The position numbers and the translations under genes are program-made. Below the pieces are notes generated by a model. The model did no database searches and had not been told where the DNA came from. It worked only from the letters and a program-made list of their open reading frames with translations. From the NCBI RefSeq assembly GCF_900113185.1, contig NZ_FOZD01000003.1, positions 62,001 to 126,000 on the forward strand: a stretch of DNA of 64,000 nucleotides. The letters are read 5' to 3'. This document shows, piece after piece, positions 16,491 to 25,200 of this stretch; the first letter of the stretch is position 1, and each line of letters opens with the position of its first letter. This DNA is from Agromyces sp. CF514. Lineage in GTDB: Bacteria > Actinomycetota > Actinomycetes > Actinomycetales > Microbacteriaceae.

Positions 16491-16837
16491 TGACCCGATA
16501 CATGATCGACAAGTTCATGCGCTTCGTCGAGCTCTCCGACCAGCGCGTCGCCGAGTACGCCGCCGACCCGGCCGCCTACGTCGAGCGCTGGCTCGCCGGC
16601 GGCTCGGGGCCGGAGGCGGCGACCGACGACCGGGTGCTCACCGACGAGGAGCAGGCCGCGTTCGCCGCTCGCGACTTCGCGGCGCTCTATGCGCTCGGTG
16701 CGCATCCGTACCTGCTGTGGCACTTCACCGAGGCCGTGCACGCGCACGAGTTCACCCCCGAGGCGGGCTGGCGCGAGCTCGTCGAGCGGTACCGCGCGGC
16801 CGTCGCGCCGCAGGGGGTCGTCGACTACATCCCGTGA
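16490..16837 (+). CDS. LigA-like small subunit of extradiol dioxygenase
   Basis: The 115-residue, mostly helical protein starts MTRYMIDKFMRFVELSD and has the LigA-type blocks LTDEEQAAFAARDFAALYALGAHPYLL and WHFTEAVH. In protocatechuate 4,5-dioxygenase the LigA subunit caps the active site of LigB. It is slightly shorter than LigA (about 139 residues). The start shares a base with the LigB-like stop (TGATG), so the two are made together. It is the last gene of the operon; the 85 bases downstream show only the boundary with a convergent gene. Confidence 0.8.
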   Translation: MTRYMIDKFMRFVELSDQRVAEYAADPAAYVERWLAGGSGPEAATDDRVLTDEEQAAFAARDFAALYALGAHPYLLWHFTEAVHAHEFTPEAGWRELVERYRAAVAPQGVVDYIP

Positions 16838-16922
16838 GCGGCCGTCGGGCGCCGACATCCCTGATCCTCAGGAGAGCGGATGCCGCGGCACGGCGGCGGG
16901 CGCCACGGTGCCGTCGTGTCGC

Positions 16923-17471
16923 TCAGTCGCGCAGGCCCACCGCATCGTGCGCCCAGAACGGCCACGCGTACACGACCGTGCCGGTCATCTCGGGCCGGTG
17001 CGAGCTCAGCCGATGCACCTGGAACGCCGCCTCGGGGATGCGCAGCGAAGGCCGCCGGAACCCGAGCCGGCCTGCGGCGACGAACCCGAGCCGCGAGTAG
17101 TACCCGGGATCGCCCTCGAGCAGGACGAACGGCCAGCCGGCCGCCTCGCCATGCTCGAGCGCGCGCTGCACGAGCGCCGAGCCGATGCCGTCGCCCTGCC
17201 GCTCGGGCGAGACGGCGAGCGGACTCAGCACCGGGGCGGGCATGAGCCGCGCGGGCGCGTCGAGCAGGCTCATGGTCGCCATGACGTGGCCGACGACCCG
17301 GTCGTCCGCATCGACGGCCACGAACGAGCATCCCCCCAGCTCCGCGATCGTCGGGCGCAGGTCGTGCACGATGGCGTTCACGACGGCGCCGTGCTCGCCG
17401 AACGCAGCGAGGTGCAGCTCGGCGACGGCCGCGGCATCCGTCGGCAGCTCGTGCCGGATGCCAGCGGTCAG
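16923..17471 (-). CDS. GNAT-family N-acetyltransferase, probable CTG start
   Basis: The roughly 182-residue protein has a GNAT core: IRHELPTDAAAVAELHLAAFG, VAVDADDRVVGHVMATMS, the acetyl-CoA loop LSPLAVSPERQGDGIGSALVQRALE and FVLLEGDPGYYSRLGFVAAG. The combination resembles the YhbS-type acetyltransferases. No ATG or GTG exists near the natural beginning. CTG at 17471 overlaps the upstream stop as CTGA and has GGAG 7 bases before it, so I infer a CTG start. The next better start is a GTG at 17600, which would bury 130 bases in the upstream gene and add an Arg-rich tail. Its target is unknown. Confidence 0.75.
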   Translation of the reverse strand: MTAGIRHELPTDAAAVAELHLAAFGEHGAVVNAIVHDLRPTIAELGGCSFVAVDADDRVVGHVMATMSLLDAPARLMPAPVLSPLAVSPERQGDGIGSALVQRALEHGEAAGWPFVLLEGDPGYYSRLGFVAAGRLGFRRPSLRIPEAAFQVHRLSSHRPEMTGTVVYAWPFWAHDAVGLRD

Positions 17472-17941
17472 CGCAGTTCTCCGACGCTCGGCGGCAGCGC
17501 GCAGTAGTCGTAGAAGAAGCGCTTGGGATGCGACTCGAGCGTCGCGTCGACGATGACGTTGACGCCGGCGTGCGGCAGTTCGTCGCCCGCGAGCACCCAC
17601 ACGGTGAAGTGCCAGATGCCCCGCACCTTCTCGTTCAGCAGGCGGCGTCCGTCGACCACGAGCACCGTGTCGGGGTCGCCCGCCCCCTCGAGGGTGCCCG
17701 CTCGGAACGGCTCGATCGTCTCGGCGCGCAACGTCGCCTCGTCGACGTCGCCGAGCGAGCGCCGCACGGCGATCTGGCCCTGCGCGTCGAGCGCGACGGC
17801 CAGGTCGTCGGCGAAGCGGGCGACGCGAGCCGGATCGGTGCCCTCGATCGCGACGAGCCGCCGTCCGCGCGGGGTCAGGTGCGTGAACTCCCGGGCGACG
17901 CCGTCGACCAGATCGCGCCGGGTCTCGCTGAAGTAGGCCAT
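17468..17941 (-). CDS. Uridine-kinase-like protein with degenerate P-loop
   Basis: The 157-residue protein starts MAYFSETRRDLVDGVARE and has RRLVAIEGTDPARVARFADDLAVAL (about 30-54), where a nucleoside-kinase P-loop would read GxxxxGKS/T but here reads GTDPARVA, without the Gly-Lys pair. A middle strand TVLVVDGRRLL looks like the Walker B region of the same fold, and the C-terminus HPKRFFYDYC is of the type seen in actinobacterial uridine-kinase-like proteins. ATP binding is therefore doubtful; it may be a non-catalytic or regulatory relative. The stop overlaps the acetyltransferase start, suggesting co-translation. Confidence 0.55.
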   Translation of the reverse strand: MAYFSETRRDLVDGVAREFTHLTPRGRRLVAIEGTDPARVARFADDLAVALDAQGQIAVRRSLGDVDEATLRAETIEPFRAGTLEGAGDPDTVLVVDGRRLLNEKVRGIWHFTVWVLAGDELPHAGVNVIVDATLESHPKRFFYDYCALPPSVGELR

Positions 17942-18031
17942 GCGCGCAACGCTACGCGCAGTGCCCCACCCGATGACAGCCCGACCACGCCGCATCCGCT
18001 CAGGAAACGGGTCGCATCGGCGCGTTCGGGG

Positions 18032-20977
18032 CTACGGGCGCACCGCCGACAGGTCGTGCCAGGAGATCTGGAGGGGGAGGATCGCGGTGGGGGTGGAGCT
18101 GGAGGTGTAGTGGGAGATCGCGATGGTGCCCGGGGCTTGGAGTGCTGGGGTGCTGTCGGTGGTCTGCACGGTCCAGGCGGTGGGTTCGGTCTGGTTGGCG
18201 GGCCAGGTCTTGGCGCGGATGGTGGTGGGTGAGGTTCCGGTGACCTGGATCCTGGTGGTGAGGTTGGCGTTGGGTTGGTAGACGGTGGGCAGGTTGGCCC
18301 AGGTGAGGGTGGTCTCGGCTCCGGCGACGAGGCGGGTGAGGTAGATCGCGGTGGTGCCGTCGGCGCTGATGCGGACCTTGGCTCGGTAGTCGGTGTTGAG
18401 GGTGGGCTGTCTGCCGGTGATGGCGAGGTAGAGGCCGGATCCGCCGGGGATCTTGTCGACGCTGTAGGTGGTCTGCAGGTCGGTGTCGGTGCTGCTGACG
18501 CCGGAGAGGTAGGCGAGTTGTCCGCGTCCGGCGGTGGGTGAGCGGAACACGGCGGCGGTTCCGTCGACGCGGGTGTTGGTGATGGTGCCGCCGACGATCC
18601 AGTTGCCGCCGGTCTCGGCGGTGCCGAATCCGGACGTGGTGGTGCGGGTGAACGTGTCCCGCGCCAGCATCGACGGTGGGGGTGGCGGCGGCGGGGCGAC
18701 CGGGGTCACGTTCTGCGTCACCGCTCCGGTCGCACCCTGTCCGTCCGTGACGGTGAGCGTGACGGGATACGTCCCGCCGGCTGCGTACGTGTGCGTCGGC
18801 GTCGCCCCGGATCCCGCTGGAGTGCCGTCGCCCCAGTTCCACGCGTACGAGGCGATGGCGCCCTCCGCGTCGCGAGAGGTGCTGGCGTCGAAGGCGACCT
18901 GGAGCGCGGTGACCGAGCTCGTGAACGCGGCGACCGGCGGGGTGTTCGGCGGTGGCGGGGGCGGCGGGGTGCCGCCCGGCGGCACGGCGCTGAGGTCGTG
19001 CCAGGAGATCTGGAGGGGGAGGATCGCGGTGGGGGTGGAGCTGGAGGTGTAGTGGGAGATCGCGATGGTGCCCGGGGCTTGGAGTGCTGGGGTGCTGTCG
19101 GTGGTCTGCACGGTCCAGGCGGTGGGTTCGGTCTGGTTGGCGGGCCAGGTCTTGGCGCGGATGGTGGTGGGTGAGGTTCCGGTGACCTGGATCCTGGTGG
19201 TGAGGTTGGCGTTGGGTTGGTAGACGGTGGGCAGGTTGGCCCAGGTGAGGGTGGTCTCGGCTCCGGCGACGAGGCGGGTGAGGTAGATCGCGGTGGTGCC
19301 GTCGGCGCTGATGCGGACCTTGGCTCGGTAGTCGGTGTTGAGGGTGGGCTGTCTGCCGGTGATGGCGAGGTAGAGGCCGGATCCGCCGGGGATCTTGTCG
19401 ACGCTGTAGGTGGTCTGCAGGTCGGTGTCGGTGCTGCTGACGCCGGAGAGGTAGGCGAGTTGTCCGCGTCCGGCGGTGGGTGAGCGGAACACGGCGGCGG
19501 TTCCGTCGACGCGGGTGTTGGTGATGGTGCCGCCGACGATCCAGTTGCCGCCGGTCTCGGCGGTGCCGAATCCGGACGTGGTGGTGCGGGTGAACGTGTC
19601 CCGCGCCAACACGGTCGGCGCAGGCGGCGGCGGGGTGCGGAACGTCCAGGTGGGCGAGGTCGTCGAGGTCGTGCCGTCGCTCACGACCGCGCGCCACTCG
19701 TACTCGGTGTCGGCGGCCAGACCGGTCCACGCGGTGTTCGCCTGCTGGCCGGAAGCGGCCGACACGGTCGCGATCGGCGTGAACGCCGCGGGCTGCACGC
19801 CGGCGAGCGGGAACGGCTCGGTGAAGGCCGAATCCGCGTCGGTCTCGTACAGGTCGAGCTTCGGCGAGTAGGTCGATGCGGTCATCGTTCCGGCCGCCGG
19901 ATCGAACGTGTAGGTGCGAAGCCATCCGTCGCCGCCGTTCGGGCGGTCCTGGTAGTCGGTCATCACCTGGAGCACGGGTTGACCGCACGTGTTGTTGTCG
20001 GTGCGCCGGGACTCGCCGGCGTTGCCGTTGTGCTCGTGGCCGCTCAGCACCAGCCGGATCTGGCAGTGCGTGCTCACGAAGTTCGTCCACATGGACGCGG
20101 TCGAGGTGCCCCCGGGGCGCTCGGGCGTCGCCTTGCGATTGCCGTTGATGTCGAGGAAGCTGTGCGTCGCCATGATCGCGATGCGATCCGGGTTCGCGGC
20201 GAGCACCTTGTGCGCCCAGTCCAGCGCGTACTGCGGTGCTTCCCATTCCAGGTTCAGCACCAGGAAGTCGCGGCCGCCCGCGGTGAAGAAGGCGTAGTTG
20301 TCCATGTTGCGCCGGTCGATCGGGTCCGCACCGAACTGGTTCTGGCCGAGGTATCCGCCGTACCGGCTCGTGGCGGTCGTCCATGCCGCGTTCGCATATC
20401 GCTGCGGCGGGAACCAGGTGTCGTACGGGCCGACGGCGCCGGCGGCGTTGTCGAAGTCGTGGTTGCCGGGGACGACGCTGTTCGGCACGGCGGCGTCGAG
20501 CGGTGCGAGGCCGTTGGACACGTGACCCCATTGCGTGGCGTTGGGGTATTCGCTGACGAGGTCGCCGAGCTGCACGGCGAATGCGGTTCGCAGTTGGGCC
20601 TTCGTGTTCACGATCCACTGCGCCTGCTGGAGGATCGTGCCCTGCCGGTTCAGGTAGGTGTAGTTCTGGGTGTCGGGGATCGCGACGATCGTGAACGGGT
20701 CGGCGCTGCCGGGCGCCGGAGCGGTGGCGCCCTTGAGGCGCCCTTCGAAGGCGACCGAGAGCGGGCCGCCGTCGGGATCGCTCGCAGTCACCTGCAGGCT
20801 CGGCGTGGCGGTGGCCGTGGTCGTGCCGTTCGCCGGTGCGACCAGCACGGCTGCGGCGGGTGGGGCCGCGAAGGCGGGCGCGGGCGCGAGCGCTGCCACG
20901 GCCAGGGCCGCGAGCGCCCCGAGCGAGGCAGCCCGGATCAGTCGCCCGCCCTTCGTCGAGGACGGCATGGTACGCAT
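18032..20977 (-). CDS. Secreted metallophosphoesterase with PKD and duplicated C-terminal domains
   Basis: The protein of about 981 residues has a signal peptide (cleavage likely after PAPAFA). A calcineurin-like phosphoesterase domain spans about 95-360 with IPDTQN, QLGDLVSEY, PGNHDFDN, ATHS and SGHEHNG motifs binding two metals. Then come a fibronectin-III-like stretch (about 395-450), a beta-rich domain at 457-662, a Pro-rich linker, a PKD domain (WNWGDGTPAG...PTHTYAAGGTYPVTLTVTD, about 690-755), a second linker and an identical copy of the beta-rich domain at 771-976. The repeated domain resembles a laminin-G/concanavalin-like carbohydrate module. The enzyme probably hydrolyses an extracellular phosphate ester. 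ATG 20977 is preferred over GTG 20980 because of the spacing to AAGGGGGG. The duplicated DNA favours C-ending codons unlike the rest of the gene. Confidence 0.85.
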   Translation of the reverse strand: MRTMPSSTKGGRLIRAASLGALAALAVAALAPAPAFAAPPAAAVLVAPANGTTTATATPSLQVTASDPDGGPLSVAFEGRLKGATAPAPGSADPFTIVAIPDTQNYTYLNRQGTILQQAQWIVNTKAQLRTAFAVQLGDLVSEYPNATQWGHVSNGLAPLDAAVPNSVVPGNHDFDNAAGAVGPYDTWFPPQRYANAAWTTATSRYGGYLGQNQFGADPIDRRNMDNYAFFTAGGRDFLVLNLEWEAPQYALDWAHKVLAANPDRIAIMATHSFLDINGNRKATPERPGGTSTASMWTNFVSTHCQIRLVLSGHEHNGNAGESRRTDNNTCGQPVLQVMTDYQDRPNGGDGWLRTYTFDPAAGTMTASTYSPKLDLYETDADSAFTEPFPLAGVQPAAFTPIATVSAASGQQANTAWTGLAADTEYEWRAVVSDGTTSTTSPTWTFRTPPPPAPTVLARDTFTRTTTSGFGTAETGGNWIVGGTITNTRVDGTAAVFRSPTAGRGQLAYLSGVSSTDTDLQTTYSVDKIPGGSGLYLAITGRQPTLNTDYRAKVRISADGTTAIYLTRLVAGAETTLTWANLPTVYQPNANLTTRIQVTGTSPTTIRAKTWPANQTEPTAWTVQTTDSTPALQAPGTIAISHYTSSSTPTAILPLQISWHDLSAVPPGGTPPPPPPPNTPPVAAFTSSVTALQVAFDASTSRDAEGAIASYAWNWGDGTPAGSGATPTHTYAAGGTYPVTLTVTDGQGATGAVTQNVTPVAPPPPPPPSMLARDTFTRTTTSGFGTAETGGNWIVGGTITNTRVDGTAAVFRSPTAGRGQLAYLSGVSSTDTDLQTTYSVDKIPGGSGLYLAITGRQPTLNTDYRAKVRISADGTTAIYLTRLVAGAETTLTWANLPTVYQPNANLTTRIQVTGTSPTTIRAKTWPANQTEPTAWTVQTTDSTPALQAPGTIAISHYTSSSTPTAILPLQISWHDLSAVRP
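18051..18666 (-). repeat. 616-bp perfect direct repeat, copy encoding the C-terminal domain
   Basis: This block reads identically, as far as I can compare by eye, to 18993-19608. The offset is 942 bases (314 codons), so the frame is kept. It encodes the domain from LARDTFTRTTTSGFG to HDLSAV. Silent positions are also identical, indicating a recent duplication or ongoing gene conversion. Confidence 0.9.
18993..19608 (-). repeat. 616-bp perfect direct repeat, copy encoding the internal domain
   Basis: Partner of 18051-18666. The two copies are separated by a PKD domain and two poly-proline linkers. Recombination between them would remove 942 bases in frame and yield a shorter protein with one terminal domain. 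Confidence 0.9.
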
Positions 20978-21083
20978 CACTCAACCCCCTTCCGGGGTCG
21001 CGCGTTCGGGTCTGGCGGGATTGTTTCGCTTCAGCCGCAGCGCGTCAATATCCCAGTCCAGGGGGTTACGCGCCGGGCGTCGG

Positions 21084-22112
21084 TCAGTCGCCGGTGCGGC
21101 GCGTCGCTGCCGCGAGGTCCATCGCCGCGCCCGCGAGGGCGGCCGATCGATCGAGGTCGTGCATCCAGAGCGGGGCGGATGCCGCGGGCAGGCCCTCGGC
21201 CGTCAGCGACGCCGCAGCCGCGGCATCCGTCTCATCGACGAGCCACGCGTCGAGCAGGCCCCCGTCGCGCCGGAAGCCGTAGTGCCGGCCGACCGCCTCG
21301 GCGCTCGTCTCGACGCCGATCGCGGGCAGGCACGCGTCGGCCATGCCGCGCACGACCTTGCCGCCGATGATGGGGGAGACGCCGACGATCGGGGCGGGCG
21401 TCGCGGCGAGCGCCTCGCGCATGCCCGGCACGGCGAGGATCGTGCCGATCGAGACGACCGGGTTCGACGGCGCGATGAGCACGAGGTCGGCGTCGGAGAT
21501 CGCCTCGACGACTCCCGGGGCCGGTCGTGCCTCGTCGATGTGCTGCTGGCGGAACGCGATCGCCGGCAGGGTGGCGCGGTACCGCGTCCACCACTCCTGG
21601 AAGTGCATCTCGCGCTCGGCGGATGTCTCGGGGCCTGCGCCGTCGGCATCGGCCACGCGCACCTGCGTGTCGACCTCGGTATCGGTCGCCGGCAGCAGTC
21701 GCACGCCGAGCGGCCAGCGCCGCTGCAGGCGTTCGGCGACCTGTGAGACCGTGAGGCCCTCGCGGAGCCATGCCGTGCGGGCGAGGTGCGTGCCCAGGTC
21801 GAGGTCGCCGAGCGTGAACCACGGCCAGCCGACGCCCCACTCGCGCAGCTCGGCAGAGACCCGTTCGGTCTCGCCGGCGCGCCCCCAGCCGCGTTCGGTG
21901 TCGTTGACCCCCGCGAGCGAGTACAGCAGCGAGTCGAAGTCGGGCATGAGGCGCACGCCCGAGAGCCAGATGTCGTCGCCGGTGTTCACGACCACCGTGA
22001 CGGATGCCTCGGTACCGCCGTCGCCGTCGGGCCACCGGCGGGCGCACTCCTCTCGCACGCCGCGCACGAAGCGCGAGCCTCCGACGCCGCCCGCGAGCAC
22101 TGTGATCCGCAC
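21084..22112 (-). CDS. cofD: 2-phospho-L-lactate transferase (F420 biosynthesis)
   Basis: The 342-residue protein starts MRITVLAGGVGGSRFVRGV, the conserved nucleotide-binding start of CofD. It has NTGDDIWLSGVRLMPDFDSLLYSLAG (about 45-70), the GWGRAGETERVSAEL block and LIAPSNPVVSIGTIL (about 205-219). CofD joins the phospholactate (or phosphoenolpyruvate-derived) moiety of a GPP-activated donor to the deazaflavin FO, giving F420-0 (or its dehydro form) in the cytoplasm. The related YvcK/GlmR proteins lack the NDTERGWG-type region. It stands alone on the minus strand and is divergent from the surface-protein gene. It supports the presence of F420 in this organism and so bears on the LLM enzymes in the window. 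Confidence 0.92.
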   Translation of the reverse strand: MRITVLAGGVGGSRFVRGVREECARRWPDGDGGTEASVTVVVNTGDDIWLSGVRLMPDFDSLLYSLAGVNDTERGWGRAGETERVSAELREWGVGWPWFTLGDLDLGTHLARTAWLREGLTVSQVAERLQRRWPLGVRLLPATDTEVDTQVRVADADGAGPETSAEREMHFQEWWTRYRATLPAIAFRQQHIDEARPAPGVVEAISDADLVLIAPSNPVVSIGTILAVPGMREALAATPAPIVGVSPIIGGKVVRGMADACLPAIGVETSAEAVGRHYGFRRDGGLLDAWLVDETDAAAAASLTAEGLPAASAPLWMHDLDRSAALAGAAMDLAAATRRTGD

Positions 22113-22281
22113 CCGGCCAGCCTAGGCGGGAGCGGGGCCGTCCGTGCGCGAGCGCCGACGTCGATACCCCCGAACTGGGGACAGCCCGAACGCGCAGGAC
22201 CTGAGGAATCCTCTTGACGGGGTTCGACTGCGCCTGCTTGTGTCGGAACTGGTTCCCCATGCCGGACCACAGGAGGTCGGG

Positions 22282-25200
22282 ATGTCCGAACGCGTCCCAT
22301 GGCAACAGGCCTTCTCGGCGCGCCCTGAACCGATCGAGCGGACGACCCGCCGCGGCATCCGCTCGCTCGTGCCGCTGAAGGCGTTGCTCGCGGGGCTCGC
22401 GAGCGCGGCGCTCGTCGTGCTGTCGATCGGCGCGCCCGCCTTCGCCGCGCCGCCGTCGTTCGTAGACCCGCCCACGCGCCTCTACATGGCGCCTGCGGGT
22501 TCGCTGCCCGTGACGATCCCCGACGGGTTCCCGACCGTGATCCCCGAGGGCGACCTGAAGTTCGACGGCGGCACCGACCTCATCTCGCAGGACGTGCGCA
22601 CGATCGAGATCGAGTCCGGCGAGGACGGCTGCGCCATGGCGGCGCCCGACTGGAACCAGGGCGGCTGCACCGCCGTGCAGCTCTCGGTCTCGCACGGCAC
22701 CCTGACCTTCGACCCGCTGCCTTCGGTGGAGGACGACGGCGACAGCGACTTCGACGTGCTGAAGTTCGCCGACGGCGCGCTCGAGCGCGACAAGCACGAG
22801 CTCTCGGAGCTTCCGGCGGCGGCGGTGGCCATCATCGGCACGACCGCGCAGGTGAACGCCGCACTGGCGACGCTCGTCTACACGCCCGACACCGATGAGG
22901 ATGACGACGGAACGGCCGACGACCCGTACTTCTACAACGGCTCGAATCCCGAGTCGATCGACCTGTTGATGGCACCCGGCGACTCGACGATGGACACGGT
23001 GAACGCCGACATCGAGATCCGCGTGCAGCGGATCAACGAGTTCCCCGAGGTGACCGTGCCCGACCAGGTGTTCCAGGTGCCCTCGGGTGGCACCGGCTTC
23101 CTCGGCGACGCCGGCGACGACACCGGCCAGCCCGATGAAGAGGACTGGAACGTCGTCGACGAGGACAACGACGAGAACGACGAGAACGACACGCTCGACG
23201 GGCCGGGCGACGAATGGCTGCTGATCTCGTGGGCCGACTGCGGCACGTTCTCGATGCCGGCCTCGCCGTTCACGATCTACGACGACCTCGAGCAGCTCTT
23301 CGGCGACGCGCTCGACCTCGGGCTCGAGCCCGACCCGGCCGACCCGGAGTACGCCGAGTACCAGACCAACAAGACCGCCCTCATCGAGGCGGCGATGGCG
23401 GCGCTGCCCGACGAGGTCAAGAACCTGCCGTTCGCCACCGGCAACCCGAGCGACCCGCACAGCGCGTTCGCCGGCGTGGTCAGCGGACTCAACGCGATCG
23501 ACTCCCTGAACTACGCGCTCGACAACGTCGAGTTCCAGGCGACCGGGCTCGCCGACGTGACCTGCACCGTGCGGTACCTCGTGAGCGACCTCGGCAACAA
23601 CGGCCTGCCCGTGCAGTACCTCGGCGACCCGCCCTACGGCATCCAGGTGCCGTTCTTCGGGTTCGACTTCGACACGAACGACTTCCCGACGGTCGAGAAG
23701 GTCGTCGTCGAGGTCGGCGACGGCACGACGATCGAGGTGGCGCTGCCGACGGATGTCTCGGTGCCCGAAGGCGGCGCGACCACGGTGCCGCTCACGGTCT
23801 CGCCCGCGACGCATCCGGCGTTCGCCGTCACGATCTCGACGGCGGCGGTGGCCCCGACGAGCGCCGCGGACTTCACGCCGATCGCGGCCCAGACGTTCAC
23901 GGTGCCCGAGGATGCGGCGTCGATCGACATCCCGGTGGACGCGCTCCAGGACACCGACCTCGATCCGGGTGAGACGTACACGGTGACGATCGACGGGTTC
24001 CCGGCCGATCCGCCGTTCCCGGCCGGGTTCGACGCGGCCATCACCGACGGGTCGGCGACGGTGACCATCATCGACGACGAGGTGCCGAACGAGCTGCTGG
24101 AACTGTCGTTGCCGACGGACGTCGCCGTGGCCGAGGGTGCGGCGAGCACGGTGCCGTTGGTCGTCTCGCCGACGACGCATCCGGCGTTCGACGTCACGAT
24201 CTCGACGACCGCGGTGCCTCCGACGAGCGCGGCGGACTTCACGCCGATCACGGCGCAGGCGTTCACGGTGCCCGCCGATGCGGCGAGCATCGACATCCCG
24301 GTCGATGCATTGCAGGACCTGGACCTGGATCCGGGTGAGACGTACACGGTGACGATCGACGGTGTGCCGGGTTCGCCGCCGCCCGGGTTCGACGTGGCGA
24401 TCACCGACGGGTCTGCGACGGTGACGATCATCGACGATGAGACCGAGGACACGATCGCGCCGACGGTGACGATCGAGCAGGGTGCTGCGCAGGCCGATCC
24501 GACCGATGCGTCGCCGATCGTGTTCGACGTGGAGTTCAGCGAGCCGGTGACCGGCTTCGACAACGCCGACGTCGTGTTGAGCGGGTCGGCGAACCCGACG
24601 ACGGCGGTGGTCTCGGGTGCGGGGGCGTCGTACACGGTCGAGGTGTCGGGTATGAGCGCCAACGGCCTGGTGGTGGCGGAGGTCGCCGCGGGCGCTGCCG
24701 AGGATGCCGCGGGCAACCTGTCGGAGGCGTCGACGTCGGTCGACAACGAGGTCACGTTCACCGGGGTCGACGACGTGGCGCCGACGGTGACGATCGAGCA
24801 GGGCGCCGCGCAGGCGGACCCGACCGGGACGTCGCCGATCGTGTTCGAGGTGGAGTTCAGCGAGCCGGTGACCGGGTTCGGTCCCGCCGATGTCGTACTG
24901 AGCGGCGCAGCGAACCCGACGACCGCGGTCGTCAGCGGAACCGCCGCGAACTACACGGTCGAGGTCTCGGGAATGAGCGCCGACGGCTTGGTGGTGGCGG
25001 AGGTCGCCGCGGGCGCCGCGGAGGACGCGGCCGGCAACCTCTCGGAGGCCTCGACCTCGGTCGACAACGAGGTGACCTTCGAGTACGACGAGGGCGACGT
25101 CACCGCGCCGACGGTGACGATCGAGCAGGGCGCCGCGCAGGCGGACCCGACCGATGCGTCGCCGATCGTGTTCGAGGTGGAGTTCAGCGAACCGGTGACC

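Noticed and set aside
16838..16922. Terminator between the LigA-like gene and the acetyltransferase gene
   Set aside because: Several GC-rich self-complementary bits exist, but I could not find one clean stem.
18051..19608. Insertion sequence or composite element formed by the two 616-bp repeats
   Set aside because: The repeats are coding, in frame and in direct orientation, with no transposase or terminal inverted repeats; a domain duplication explains them.
21084..22112. YvcK/GlmR morphogenesis factor instead of CofD
   Set aside because: The NTGDDIW and GWGRAGETER blocks and the absence of rapZ and whiA neighbours favour CofD.
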